64,000 nucleotides of DNA from Chryseobacterium gregarium DSM 19109 (GCF_000430845.1 NZ_AUMU01000001.1:372001-436000), one strand, 5' to 3'; shown: positions 52,820-61,725, counted from the stretch's first letter. Numbers and translations: made by a program. The notes: generated by a model not told the origin, from the sequence alone.

Positions 52820-53014
52820 TTAGTTTACTGCGAATAGAGCAGCAAACGCAACACCTTCTACAAGGGCAGCAGCAATAAGCATAGCTGTTTGGATTTTTCC
52901 AGATTGCTCAGGTTGTCTAGCGATAGCTTCAAGAGCAGCAGCTCCGATTTTACCAAGACCGATACCTACACCTAGTACTACGATACCAGCACCTACAATT
53001 TTAGGGATTTCCAT
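52820..53014 (-). CDS. atpE: F-type ATPase c subunit
   Basis: A 64-residue hairpin proteolipid. Two membrane helices: GIVVLGVGIGLGKIGAAAL and TAMLIAAALVEGVAFAALFA, with the ion-binding Glu53 in ALVEGV. The polar loop ARQPEQ is canonical. The residues after Glu are G-V, not the S/T typical of sodium-dependent rings, so proton coupling is likely. The gene is followed by a hairpin that may raise its expression relative to its neighbours. Confidence 0.96.
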   Translation of the reverse strand: MEIPKIVGAGIVVLGVGIGLGKIGAAALEAIARQPEQSGKIQTAMLIAAALVEGVAFAALFAVN

Positions 53015-53060
53015 AATATATAATTTTAAAAATTTGTTTCTTTTATTATAATATAATTAA

Positions 53061-54158
53061 TTAGTGAGCGGCATGATGTTCATGTTCGTGCTCCTGTACA
53101 GCCATTCCGATAAATAAAGCCGATAACATCGTAAAGATATACGCCTGTAAGAATGCTACCAGTACTTCCAGTAAATAAATTACTAATGTTAAGAAAGGAA
53201 ATGCAACCCCTGCAATTACATTTTTAAAAACATAGATCAATCCGATCAGACTCATTACAACGATATGCCCTGCCGTCATGTTGGCAAAAAGACGGATCAT
53301 CAATGCGAAAGGCTTTGTGATTGTCCCCAATAATTCGATTGGCAGCATGATCAGTTTCATCGGTACCGGAACTCCAGGCATCCAGAAGATGTGCTTCCAG
53401 TAATCCTTATTCGCGGAAAATGTTGTAATCAGATAAGTAAGGATTGCTAAGAAGAATGTCATGGTGATATTACCCGTAACATTGATTCCGAAAGGCATTA
53501 ATCCTAATACATTCAGAAATAAGATAAAGAAGAATACCGTTAATAAATACCCCATAAATCTTTTATACTTATGTCCGATATTCGGAATTGCTACTTCGTC
53601 TCTTACAAAAATTACCAAAGGCTCTAAAAATCTTGCCACCCCTGTAGGAACCTGAGATTTTTTATATGACCTTGCCATTCCTGTAAATAGTAACAGCATA
53701 AAGATTGATGTCAATAAAATAATAAGCACACTTTTTGTAATGGAAAGATCTAAAGGCTTTTCATTGACAGGATGTCCGTCTTCACCTAAATTCAAAGTTC
53801 CGTTGACATCAGTCTTATAAATCTTTTCATGGTGAAGCTTATAGAAATTACCGTCAACTTCAATGGGCTCTCCGTGAATAAATCCTTCTTTGTTGCTCAT
53901 GAAAGAATGAAAACCGTTATCATAAAAAATAACCGGAAGAGGGAAACCGATGTGGTGGCCTTCTTTGTCCACCATCAATGTAAAATCGTGTGCATCCAAC
54001 AAGTGATGATCGATGTACTCTTTGTTTTCTTTACTTACTTTGTCTTTTTCAGAAAGTTCTGTAGCCGGAATAGCCTCAGAACCTGCCTCACCGTGCTGTG
54101 CGGACACTAAGCTTAATACAAAAATACTGTAGAATAAAACTGCGAATTTTTTAAACAT
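53061..54158 (-). CDS. atpB: F-type ATPase a subunit with signal peptide and long N-terminal region
   Basis: A 365-residue a subunit from the ATG at 54158. A signal peptide-like start (MFKKFAVLFYSIFVLSLVSA) and about 100 polar residues precede the first helix (SVLIILLTSIFMLLLFTG), much longer than the 250-270 residues of many bacteria. The essential Arg is in FALMIRLFANMTAGH. The C-terminal tail EHEHEHHAAH is His-rich. Such N-terminal extensions are usual in Bacteroidetes and may sit in the periplasm. Confidence 0.93.
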   Translation of the reverse strand: MFKKFAVLFYSIFVLSLVSAQHGEAGSEAIPATELSEKDKVSKENKEYIDHHLLDAHDFTLMVDKEGHHIGFPLPVIFYDNGFHSFMSNKEGFIHGEPIEVDGNFYKLHHEKIYKTDVNGTLNLGEDGHPVNEKPLDLSITKSVLIILLTSIFMLLLFTGMARSYKKSQVPTGVARFLEPLVIFVRDEVAIPNIGHKYKRFMGYLLTVFFFILFLNVLGLMPFGINVTGNITMTFFLAILTYLITTFSANKDYWKHIFWMPGVPVPMKLIMLPIELLGTITKPFALMIRLFANMTAGHIVVMSLIGLIYVFKNVIAGVAFPFLTLVIYLLEVLVAFLQAYIFTMLSALFIGMAVQEHEHEHHAAH

Positions 54159-54218
54159 TGATAGGTTTTTTTCGTTGTGCAAAAATATAATATTTTTTTC
54201 TAGTTTCAATAAATAATT

Positions 54219-54590
54219 TTACTGTTTTTTGTCATGATTGATCAGCTTAATCGCATAATAGGTAAGAAGCGTAGTCAGCACAAAATACGGAATAATAAAG
54301 TGGAATTTATATCCCGGGATGACTTCAAAATTCAGTTTCTTTCTGATTAAATACATCAAAGCGAATTTAAGAAGAACCAAACCGATGACAGACAGTCCCA
54401 AAAATTCAGGAACGACCTTATTGATCAGCACAATAAGCGTAATCATCATCATAAACATGACACTTAAAAAAAGATAAAATTTCACGATGATAATTTCATC
54501 CAGATGAAAAACAAACTTCCAGAGTGAAAAATGGATCAGGAATGTTAAAAAGAACAATAGGGTAACTAATATATTCGGATTAGCTTTCAT
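54219..54590 (-). CDS. Small membrane protein at the head of the ATP synthase operon
   Basis: A 123-residue protein with four hydrophobic segments (ILVTLLFFLTFLIHFSLW, FYLFLSVMFMMMITLIVLI, LGLSVIGLVLLKFALMYLI, FIIPYFVLTTLLTYYAI). It is first in the atp operon and fits an AtpI-like or AtpZ-like assembly role, but the sequence does not match strongly. It precedes atpB by about 60 bp. Confidence 0.6.
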   Translation of the reverse strand: MKANPNILVTLLFFLTFLIHFSLWKFVFHLDEIIIVKFYLFLSVMFMMMITLIVLINKVVPEFLGLSVIGLVLLKFALMYLIRKKLNFEVIPGYKFHFIIPYFVLTTLLTYYAIKLINHDKKQ

Positions 54591-54641
54591 GCATTATATT
54601 TATTCTGCCTAACATCCATTAGGCTTATTTTCAAAGTGTCA

Positions 54642-54649
54642 CAAAAATA
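54642..54649 (-). promoter_or_regulatory. -7 box of the ATP synthase operon
   Basis: TATTTTTG fits TAnnTTTG. A short GCCTAA-CATCCA-TTAGGC hairpin follows at 54607-54624 in the 5' leader. Confidence 0.5.
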
Positions 54650-54754
54650 TACTTTTTCTAGCGGATTTCGGCATAATTTGATTTTTATCATCCCATTAAT
54701 ATCTGCCTATATATAATATTACGTATTGAAGACTCAAATATTCTAAAATTTCCT

Positions 54755-54762
54755 TATTTTTG
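54755..54762 (+). promoter_or_regulatory. -7 box of ffh
   Basis: TATTTTTG fits TAnnTTTG, 23 bp before the ATG; divergent from the atp promoter. Confidence 0.55.
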
Positions 54763-54785
54763 CACACCTATAATTTACAATACAT

Positions 54786-56147
54786 ATGTTTAATAGCTTA
54801 CAGGATAAATTAGACAAAGCACTTCACAATATTTCCGGAAGAGGAAAAATTACGGAAATCAATGTTGCGGAAACCGTAAAAGAGATTCGCAGAGCATTGG
54901 TAGATGCCGACGTTAATTATAAAGTTGCCAAGGATCTTACCAAGAGGGTTCAGGATAAAGCACTGGGACAGGATGTTCTTACTTCCCTGACCCCGGGACA
55001 GCTGATGACCAAAATCGTTCATGATGAATTGGTAGATCTGATGGGAGGTTCCCAGGAAGGCATCAACCTTTCCGGAAAACCGTCTGTCATTCTGATTGCC
55101 GGCCTCCAGGGTTCCGGTAAGACGACTTTCTCCGGGAAACTGGCTCATTATTTAAAAACAAAAAGAAATAAAAAACCCCTTTTGGTAGCGTGTGACGTAT
55201 ATCGTCCGGCAGCCATTGACCAGCTGAAGGTATTGGGCGGGCAGATCGGTGTTCCGGTTTTTACTGAAGACGGCTCTACCAATCCTTCTACGATTGCTGA
55301 AAACGGGATTGCCTTTGCTAAGTCAAACGGCCATGATGTAGTCATTGTGGATACGGCAGGCCGTCTGGCCATTGATGAGCAGATGATGAATGAAATCAAA
55401 TCGGTTCATTATTTTATTAAGCCCAGCGAAACTTTATTCGTTGTTGACGCAATGACCGGTCAGGATGCTGTCAATACGGCAAAAGCATTTAATGAAGCTT
55501 TGAATTTTGACGGGGTTGTTTTAACCAAATTGGATGGTGATACCCGTGGTGGAGCGGCACTGACCATCCGGTCAGTCGTGGAAAAACCGATCAAGTTCAT
55601 TTCTACGGGAGAGAAAATGGAAGCATTAGACCTTTTCTACCCGGAAAGGATGGCCGACAGAATTCTTGGGATGGGAGACGTTGTTTCCCTGGTAGAAAGG
55701 GCTCAGGAACAGTTTGATGAGGAAGAAGCAAAAAAACTTCATAAGAAGATTGCCAAGAACGAGTTTGGTTTTGATGATTTCTTAAAGCAGATCAACCAGA
55801 TCAAGAAAATGGGGAATATGAAGGATCTGATGGGAATGATCCCGGGTGTCGGAAAAGCGATCAAAGATGTGGAAATCAGCGATGATGCCTTTAAACACAT
55901 CGAAGCGATCATCTATTCAATGACTCCGGACGAAAGAAGAAGGCCATCCATTATCAACACCCAGAGAAAGAACAGGATTGCCAAAGGCGCAGGCAGAAAA
56001 ATTGAAGATGTTAATGCTCTGATGAAACAGTTTGACCAGATGGGTAAAATGATGAAGATGATGCAGGGGCCTCAGGGAAAACAGATGATGCAGATGATGA
56101 GCAAAATGCCGAACATGCCTGGAATGGGCGGAATGTTCGGTAAATAA
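54786..56147 (+). CDS. ffh: Signal recognition particle protein Ffh
   Basis: A 453-residue GTPase that binds 4.5S RNA and signal sequences of nascent membrane proteins. The N domain is followed by G domain motifs GLQGSGKTT (Walker A, G1), DTAGRL (G3) and TKLDGDTRGG. The Met-rich M domain ends in KMMKMMQGPQGKQMMQMMSK and GMGGMFGK. Full length. Its RNA partner gene was not seen in the window. Confidence 0.97.
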   Translation: MFNSLQDKLDKALHNISGRGKITEINVAETVKEIRRALVDADVNYKVAKDLTKRVQDKALGQDVLTSLTPGQLMTKIVHDELVDLMGGSQEGINLSGKPSVILIAGLQGSGKTTFSGKLAHYLKTKRNKKPLLVACDVYRPAAIDQLKVLGGQIGVPVFTEDGSTNPSTIAENGIAFAKSNGHDVVIVDTAGRLAIDEQMMNEIKSVHYFIKPSETLFVVDAMTGQDAVNTAKAFNEALNFDGVVLTKLDGDTRGGAALTIRSVVEKPIKFISTGEKMEALDLFYPERMADRILGMGDVVSLVERAQEQFDEEEAKKLHKKIAKNEFGFDDFLKQINQIKKMGNMKDLMGMIPGVGKAIKDVEISDDAFKHIEAIIYSMTPDERRRPSIINTQRKNRIAKGAGRKIEDVNALMKQFDQMGKMMKMMQGPQGKQMMQMMSKMPNMPGMGGMFGK

Positions 56148-56182
56148 TATAAATACACTACACACACCAAAAAATAAACAAT

Positions 56183-56455
56183 ATGGAAATTAATGAGAAG
56201 CAGGGAAATTACCTGCAGCCTTACAAATCGGAAAAAAAAGTAGTAGCGGGTATTTTAGGATTGCTGCTCGGTACTTTTGGCATTCATAAATTTTATCTGG
56301 GTTACACAAAAGCTGGGATTATTCAATTGGTTTTGGGCCTGGTAAGCTGCGGGATTGTAGGTATTGTCGGGTTTATCGAAGGGATCATCTACCTGACGAA
56401 GTCTGATGAAGAATTTGACAGAACCTATGTCCATAATCAGAAAGAATGGTTTTAG
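56183..56455 (+). CDS. TM2-domain protein
   Basis: A 90-residue membrane protein with two hydrophobic helices joined by a short turn. The TM2 signature is VAGILGLLLGTFGIHKFYLG, followed by GIIQLVLGLVSCGIVGIVGF. Function unknown. It sits 35 bp after ffh. Its leader has CACTACACACACCAA, reminiscent of the ACACC elements at 0.1-4.3 kb. Confidence 0.85.
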   Translation: MEINEKQGNYLQPYKSEKKVVAGILGLLLGTFGIHKFYLGYTKAGIIQLVLGLVSCGIVGIVGFIEGIIYLTKSDEEFDRTYVHNQKEWF

Positions 56456-56484
56456 TTACAATACTTACTATTTAAATAAAAAAC

Positions 56485-56510
56485 CGGCTCAGAAATGAGC
56501 CGTTTTTTTT
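56485..56510 (+). terminator. Terminator after the TM2 gene
   Basis: CGGCTCA and TGAGCCG with a T run; serves the plus-strand unit and perhaps the convergent barrel gene. Confidence 0.8.
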
Positions 56511-56528
56511 ATCCTCCAAAATAATTCC

Positions 56529-57152
56529 TTATTTATCAGATTTCTGAGCTTTACCTTTGATGAAATATGAGAAACCTACATTTACACCGAAAGTATTTAC
56601 CGTATTTTTATACTCGGTTCCGAAATACGTTTCTTTGTTGGAAAACTGATCGAAAGATACCCCTAAGTTAATACCTAAAGACTGAGTCGCCATATAAGTT
56701 ACTCCTCCCTTTACTTTCCAGGCTAAACCATTCGTTGTAAATTCTTCAGAAACATTAGAATATGTCTCTTTTGTTTTACCGGATGCATATCCGATACCGG
56801 CACCTAAGAAAGGAACCAGTTTGCTGCTGTTTACAAAATAATAAGTGGCAGTCGGCATTACAGAAAAGCTGGAGATTGTAGATTTATCACCATCTTCTTT
56901 TGTTGTAATGTTTGTAAAGCCTAAATCAATACCTACGGCCAATTTGTCAATTACGAAATACCCTACAGATGGAGTGACAGAAAACGTACTTACTTTAGCA
57001 CCATCATACGTCTGCCCTTCTACTTTGGTTTTAGTATCAACACTGTTGAAACCAAGACCTGTATTTCCACTGATTACCCAGTCACCTTTAGTCATCTGGG
57101 CATTTGACAAGCCGAAAAGTGCCACTGCACCTGCTAATAATAGTTTTTTCAT
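56529..57152 (-). CDS. Outer-membrane beta-barrel protein 1 of a tandem group
   Basis: A 207-residue exported barrel. Signal MKKLLLAGAVALFGLSNAQ is nearly identical to that of the next gene (MKKVLLAGAVALFGLSNAQ). The body alternates like an OmpW/PorT-type 8-stranded barrel (TGLGFNSVDT, AVGIDLGFTNITT, LGAGIGYASG) and ends in VGFSYFIKGKAQ. Function unknown; perhaps a small surface or adhesion-related protein. Confidence 0.8.
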   Translation of the reverse strand: MKKLLLAGAVALFGLSNAQMTKGDWVISGNTGLGFNSVDTKTKVEGQTYDGAKVSTFSVTPSVGYFVIDKLAVGIDLGFTNITTKEDGDKSTISSFSVMPTATYYFVNSSKLVPFLGAGIGYASGKTKETYSNVSEEFTTNGLAWKVKGGVTYMATQSLGINLGVSFDQFSNKETYFGTEYKNTVNTFGVNVGFSYFIKGKAQKSDK

Positions 57153-57385
57153 AGTTATTTATTTTATTTAAAATATAATTAATCTGATTTTTATTTGGTA
57201 TAAACTCTTAACCGGAAAATACCTTAATAAGGAGTTTAATCAAAATATCTCTTATAAATTCCTTATTTCCTCATGTTGCATTACTGCAATCCTGGTTAAT
57301 AATAAAGGAAGTTTAAGTTTTGCAAAAATATATAATTTATTCTACAGACTGATATTTTTCAACATCATATGTATAATACGATAAA

Positions 57386-57414
57386 AAAGTCCTGAAATTA
57401 AATCCCAGGACTTT
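57386..57414 (-). terminator. Terminator of the second tandem barrel gene
   Basis: AAAGTCCTG and CAGGACTTT pair, about 20 bp after the stop of the gene at 57435. Confidence 0.8.
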
Positions 57415-57434
57415 AAACTTATATGCTTTGTTTA

Positions 57435-58097
57435 TTATTTTGCAAATACATACTTAACTCCGAACGTTATAGAAGATAAGTTTAAACCGAAGTTATAGTT
57501 ATCTACGCTTTTCGCTCCGTCAACATCTAATTTTGAAGTATTGTATCCGAATTCACCGATAGTTGCTTCAATAGACCAGTTTTTATTCAAGAAATAATCC
57601 AAACCTGGCTTAATGTTGACACCAACTGAAGTATAGTTATTCTTTGTAGAAGAAGAAGTTGTAGTTACTGTATTACCTGCTGTAGTAATCGTAGATCCTT
57701 CTTGTTTAATGTTACCAAATTCCATTGGAACTTCTAATTGGCCAAAGATATATAATTTGTCAGCTAAAGTCCAGTATTTTCTTACAAAAGGAGCTACAAC
57801 AACTGCAGACTGTGTATTTTTAGATTCTGCAACAACACTTCCTGTAGGGAAAGGTGTAGTTTGAGTAGTTGTTATTTTATCACTTGCATACCCAACTCCT
57901 AAACCTACAGCTAAATTAGTGCCTACAAAATAACCAGCAGTGGGAAGAATTCTGAAGCTCTCGTCTTTTCTGTCTGTATTGTTATTTTCCTGTTGAGAAT
58001 ATCCAACCTGTCCTGATAAATAAACCGTTCCTTTAGCAATCTGAGCATTGGATAAACCGAAAAGTGCAACAGCACCTGCTAATAATACTTTTTTCAT
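57435..58097 (-). CDS. Outer-membrane beta-barrel protein 2 of a tandem group
   Basis: A 220-residue exported barrel with signal MKKVLLAGAVALFGLSNAQ. Barrel segments include VYLSGQVGYSQQEN, GLGVGYASDKI and KPGLDYFLNKNW, ending in SITFGVKYVFAK. A Thr/Ser-rich loop (ITTAGNTVTTTSSSTKN) lies near residue 145. It is a close relative of the gene at 56529. A -7 box TAAATTTG lies at 58127-58134. Confidence 0.8.
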   Translation of the reverse strand: MKKVLLAGAVALFGLSNAQIAKGTVYLSGQVGYSQQENNNTDRKDESFRILPTAGYFVGTNLAVGLGVGYASDKITTTQTTPFPTGSVVAESKNTQSAVVVAPFVRKYWTLADKLYIFGQLEVPMEFGNIKQEGSTITTAGNTVTTTSSSTKNNYTSVGVNIKPGLDYFLNKNWSIEATIGEFGYNTSKLDVDGAKSVDNYNFGLNLSSITFGVKYVFAK

Positions 58098-58126
58098 TTT
58101 TTAAAATTTTAATACTTTCTGACGGC

Positions 58127-58134
58127 AAATTTAC
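58127..58134 (-). promoter_or_regulatory. -7 box of the second tandem barrel gene
   Basis: TAAATTTG fits TAnnTTTG, 30 bp before the ATG. Confidence 0.5.
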
Positions 58135-58260
58135 TGTGATGCTGTGGTAGTATTACAATTTGTTAATGTGATTAATATCATTGAAGGTTATTAGATATTT
58201 TCGGCTAAAAGATTTATTAAATAAAGACCTTTAGGATTTTCACAAAATTTTGAATGAAAA

Positions 58261-58284
58261 AACTCCAATTTTTCAATTGGAGTT
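58261..58284 (-). terminator. Terminator of the third tandem barrel gene
   Basis: AACTCCAATT and AATTGGAGTT with loop TTTC. Confidence 0.75.
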
Positions 58285-58308
58285 CAATATAGCTGATTAA
58301 AAAAAATC

Positions 58309-58818
58309 TTAATTTAAGAAGAAATTAGCGCCGAAGTTGACGGCTCCAAAGCTAAATCTGTCATTATGGTCCCAATAATAGTCGCGAGATTTGTATTTAC
58401 TGCTTACATTTTGGAATCCCAGATACAATTCTGCCTTTTTCATTTGATAACCTACTCTTGGTGCAACATATAAGCCGCTGTTGATATAATCCCTGGTAGA
58501 AATGGCTGCTCCCAGATCCAGTCCCACAAACAGTGGGATCTTGGCAAACTTATATTTTCCTGAAGCGGCAACAGGCACAAAACCGAAATCCTCAAAACGG
58601 TCTTTCCCGAAAAAATGAGAATATCCTGTAGTGGCACCGATATCCAGACCTTTTGTAATATTCCACATATATGCGGCATCTATTCCTAAGGTAACACTGG
58701 CAGCATCTGAAGCATCACCAAGCGGAGCCCCGATATGGCCTCCCAGCCTGAAACCTTCCTGCGCCTGCGCAACACCACCCAAAAGTGCGAACGCACCCAA
58801 TAATAGTAATTTTTTCAT
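58309..58818 (-). CDS. Outer-membrane beta-barrel protein 3 of a tandem group
   Basis: A 169-residue exported barrel. Signal MKKLLLLGAFALLGGVAQAQ; body FRLGGHIGAPLGDASD, IGATTGYSHFFG and LGLDLGAAISTR-like strands; ends SFGAVNFGANFFLN. Shorter than its neighbours and less related to them. Function unknown. Confidence 0.78.
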   Translation of the reverse strand: MKKLLLLGAFALLGGVAQAQEGFRLGGHIGAPLGDASDAASVTLGIDAAYMWNITKGLDIGATTGYSHFFGKDRFEDFGFVPVAASGKYKFAKIPLFVGLDLGAAISTRDYINSGLYVAPRVGYQMKKAELYLGFQNVSSKYKSRDYYWDHNDRFSFGAVNFGANFFLN

Positions 58819-58899
58819 TTTAAAAAGTTTATATATTGAATTGAGAAATATTTATCTAAACTGAAACCCAAATATGTGGTATGTAAAATACAATAAAAA

Positions 58900-58925
58900 A
58901 AAGCGATACAAATTTTGTACCGCTT
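58900..58925 (-). terminator. Terminator of the fourth tandem barrel gene
   Basis: AAAGCG-TACAAA and TTTGTA-CGCTTT arms with one mismatch. Confidence 0.75.
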
Positions 58926-58946
58926 TAATTGTGTATGGAAAAGATC

Positions 58947-59606
58947 TTAGTTATTTCCGAATTTAAATCCTACACCTACCTGTAAGAAACTGTTGGTCAT
59001 TTTCTCACCATTAGCTGCGTCTTTAGCTAAGTTAGAAACTCCTACATTATATCTTGCATCAAAAAACAAACCGTTTTCTAGCATATATTCAGCACCAATG
59101 AAAGGAGCAATGTTTAACGTATTGGTTTGGTCTTTAACATCTACTTCGTCACCGATCTGAATTCCTAATCCAGGCAGACCTAATCCGGCATCAACTTCAT
59201 ATTTTGTTTTTGCAGAAAGAATAAATCCGAAGCTCGCTCCTGCAGAGACAGATAAACCTTCAGTAATAAAATATTTCGCTGAGATCGGTACTAATAAAGT
59301 TCCAAAAGTCATTTTTGCTTTTGCAGAAACAAATGTATTTGCATCAGCCTGAACAGTCTCAGAAATCTTACCTCCCAATGGAGAATATAAGACCTCTCCT
59401 TGTAAGCCAAATTTATCACTGATTTTATGTTCTACTAAACCTCCTACATAAAAAGTATGTAGTGGATCACTGCTTTCAGATCCTCCGTCATATTTGGCTT
59501 TAAGAGTAGACATTGAATATCCCGCTTTCACACCAAACTTTGTTTCCTGAGCATTAACACTCATTCCCATTACAGCCACGGCTGCCAAAAGTATAAATTT
59601 CTTCAT
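58947..59606 (-). CDS. Outer-membrane beta-barrel protein 4 of a tandem group
   Basis: A 219-residue exported barrel. Signal MKKFILLAAVAVMGMSVNAQ; body KFGVKAGYSMSTLKAKY, LQGEVLYSPLGGKI and SFGFILSAKTKYEV, ending SFLQVGVGFKFGNN. Motifs resemble the pair at 12.9-14.6 kb more than its immediate neighbours. A clear promoter precedes it (TTTTG-N18-TATTTTTG). Confidence 0.8.
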   Translation of the reverse strand: MKKFILLAAVAVMGMSVNAQETKFGVKAGYSMSTLKAKYDGGSESSDPLHTFYVGGLVEHKISDKFGLQGEVLYSPLGGKISETVQADANTFVSAKAKMTFGTLLVPISAKYFITEGLSVSAGASFGFILSAKTKYEVDAGLGLPGLGIQIGDEVDVKDQTNTLNIAPFIGAEYMLENGLFFDARYNVGVSNLAKDAANGEKMTNSFLQVGVGFKFGNN

Positions 59607-59635
59607 TGTATTAATAGTTTTTAATTAATTCGAGG

Positions 59636-59665
59636 CAAAAATAACGCTTTTTTTTAAATATCAAA
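59636..59665 (-). promoter_or_regulatory. Bacteroidetes promoter of the fourth barrel gene
   Basis: -33 TTTTG, 18-bp spacer, -7 TATTTTTG on the minus strand, the classic Bacteroidetes layout. Confidence 0.7.
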
Positions 59666-59694
59666 ATGAAGTGATATTTTGTGGTATGAAAATA

Positions 59695-59725
59695 AAATGC
59701 AGAATAATTGATTCATTCTGCATTT
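59695..59725 (-). terminator. Terminator of phoH
   Basis: AAATGCAGAAT and ATTCTGCATTT pair after the phoH stop codon. Confidence 0.8.
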
Positions 59726-59743
59726 ATAGTATGATTCTTAGAA

Positions 59744-60703
59744 TTATTCCTCTCTCTGTTTCTTATCCTCACTGTTGTAGGCTAAAATAATTTTCCTAAC
59801 CACAGGATGCCTTACCACATCTTCTTCCGTAAGATGCACAAAACCGATTTCCTTAACGTCTTTCAGGATTCTCATCGCCTCCTTTAATCCGGACTGCTGT
59901 CTTGGCGGCAGGTCGACCTGGCTTGGGTCTCCCGTAATGATAAACTTGGCATTCATTCCCATCCTGGTTAAAAACATCTTCATTTGGGAATGGGTGGTGT
60001 TCTGAGCTTCATCCAGAATCACAAACGCATCATCCAGGGTTCTTCCTCTCATAAAGGCCAGCGGTGCCACTTCAATTATTTTTTTTTCTATAAACCCTTC
60101 CAGCTTTTCATGCGGGATCATATCACGGAGCGCATCATATAAAGGCTGTAGATAAGGATCCAGCTTTTCTTTAAGATCACCCGGTAAAAACCCTAAGCTC
60201 TCCCCTGCTTCCACGGCAGGCCTTGTTAGAACAATTCTTTTTACCGATTTATCCCGCAACGCTTTTGCTGCCAAAGCCACACTTGTATAGGTTTTCCCCG
60301 TCCCTGCAGGTCCTATTGCAAAAACCATATCCTTTTTCTCCGTTTCTTTAACAAGTTTTTTAAGGTTAGTCGTTTTCGCTTTAATCACTTTGCCGTTAAC
60401 CCCTTTTACAATAATATCCTGATCAAAAACCAGCTGTTTTTCGTTTTCGTCTTTGATATTGAGAATATTTTCAACATCTTTCAGCCCGATAGAATTGTTT
60501 TTTGATATAAATCCGACAATATCATCAAGTTTCTGCCTGAATATATCAAGAGCTTCCTGATTTCCCATCGCAAAAATATAATGGTCCCTGCCTGTAATTT
60601 TAAGTGTAGGAAAAGTAGATTTTATGACATTGAAATATTGGTTATTAACTCCATAGAAGATTTTCGCATCGATATCCTCCAAATCATATGTTAATTCAAA
60701 CAT
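59744..60703 (-). CDS. PhoH-family ATPase
   Basis: A 319-residue protein of the PhoH (PhoL-type) family. Residues from about 115 form a P-loop domain: Walker A GPAGTGKT, VLTRPAVEAGESLGFLPGD, Walker B FVILDEAQNT and FIITGDPSQVDLPP. The N-terminal part has a KH-like RNA-binding segment. It may act in ribosome or RNA metabolism. It is a single gene divergent from the SAM hydrolase gene. Confidence 0.92.
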   Translation of the reverse strand: MFELTYDLEDIDAKIFYGVNNQYFNVIKSTFPTLKITGRDHYIFAMGNQEALDIFRQKLDDIVGFISKNNSIGLKDVENILNIKDENEKQLVFDQDIIVKGVNGKVIKAKTTNLKKLVKETEKKDMVFAIGPAGTGKTYTSVALAAKALRDKSVKRIVLTRPAVEAGESLGFLPGDLKEKLDPYLQPLYDALRDMIPHEKLEGFIEKKIIEVAPLAFMRGRTLDDAFVILDEAQNTTHSQMKMFLTRMGMNAKFIITGDPSQVDLPPRQQSGLKEAMRILKDVKEIGFVHLTEEDVVRHPVVRKIILAYNSEDKKQREE

Positions 60704-60800
60704 GCAGTATTTATTAATTTAGATTTTAAATTTAAAACTTTTTTTGAGATTTATATCAAATTCTTTTCCACAATCGTCCCGGCTTTCTCTTTATTTTAGA

Positions 60801-60808
60801 TAAATTTG
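60801..60808 (+). promoter_or_regulatory. -7 box of the SAM hydrolase gene
   Basis: TAAATTTG fits TAnnTTTG, 26 bp before the ATG. Confidence 0.55.
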
Positions 60809-60834
60809 CATTTCTATTATTTCATAAAGAATCA

Positions 60835-61662
60835 ATGTCAATTATTACCCTCACTTCAGATTTCGGAAATTTGGATTACAGAGTTGCCGCTGTAAAAGGC
60901 AGCATCCTCTCTCTGAATCAGGAGGTTCATATTATTGATATCAGCCACGAAATCCAGGCATTCAACCTTGTACAGACCTCTTACATTGTAAGAAACGCAT
61001 ATAAGCATTTCCCGAAAGGTACCATCCATATACTTTCTGTTGACAGTTTTCATCATAAATCCCGGAAAAATATTGTCTGTAAAGCAGACGGGCATTACTT
61101 TATTGCCGCCGATAACGGTCTTGTAAGCCTTGTTTTTTTTGATATCAAGCCGGAAGCCATCTATGAAATCACCCTGAATAACAGATTTGATGATATTGTT
61201 AATTTTACTTCAAGCGACGTTTTTGTCCCTGCAGCCGTACACCTTGCCAATGGTGGGCTCCCGGAGGTCATCGGGCGGAAAATCGACTCTTCAAAGCAGC
61301 TGCTGTTTCCAAAGCCTGTTTATAATGATTCTGAAAAAATGATTATCGGCGAGGTGATGTATATTGATAATTTCGGAAATATAATCTCAAATATCAATAA
61401 AGACTTATTTGAAACCATTGGAAAAGGATACGAAAGTTTCACCATAAAGTTCAGGAATCTTGCTCTTTCAAAAGTATTCGGAAGCCATACGGAAGTGGTT
61501 TCAGACTGGGAAAGAGAAACGGAATTCCACGGGCAGTCTGCAGCAATTTTCAATGACAGTCAGGTTTTAGAGCTCACGATCTACAAAGGCAGCAGAAAAA
61601 ACGGGGCTAAAACTTTATTCGGTCTTAATGTCGGGGAAAATATTTACATTGAATTTTTCTAA
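60835..61662 (+). CDS. SAM hydroxide adenosyltransferase (DUF62)
   Basis: A 275-residue enzyme of the fluorinase/chlorinase superfamily. N-terminal SIITLTSDFGNLDYRVAAVK binds SAM, and YIDNFGNIISNINKDLF begins the C-terminal domain. Members of this branch (with D-H-R triad) hydrolyse SAM to adenosine and methionine. The role may be in SAM homeostasis. It is a single gene with its own promoter. Confidence 0.88.
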   Translation: MSIITLTSDFGNLDYRVAAVKGSILSLNQEVHIIDISHEIQAFNLVQTSYIVRNAYKHFPKGTIHILSVDSFHHKSRKNIVCKADGHYFIAADNGLVSLVFFDIKPEAIYEITLNNRFDDIVNFTSSDVFVPAAVHLANGGLPEVIGRKIDSSKQLLFPKPVYNDSEKMIIGEVMYIDNFGNIISNINKDLFETIGKGYESFTIKFRNLALSKVFGSHTEVVSDWERETEFHGQSAAIFNDSQVLELTIYKGSRKNGAKTLFGLNVGENIYIEFF

Positions 61663-61697
61663 CATTTAATATTTCATAAAAAAATCGTTTTTTTTTA

Positions 61698-61705
61698 TAT
61701 ATTTG
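61698..61705 (+). promoter_or_regulatory. -7 box of the acyltransferase gene
   Basis: TATATTTG fits TAnnTTTG, 20 bp before the ATG. Confidence 0.55.
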
Positions 61706-61725
61706 TCAAAATCTAAAAATTAAAA

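Noticed and set aside
56040..56130. Met-rich repeat in the 3' end of ffh
   Set aside because: It is the normal methionine-rich M domain of the signal recognition particle protein.
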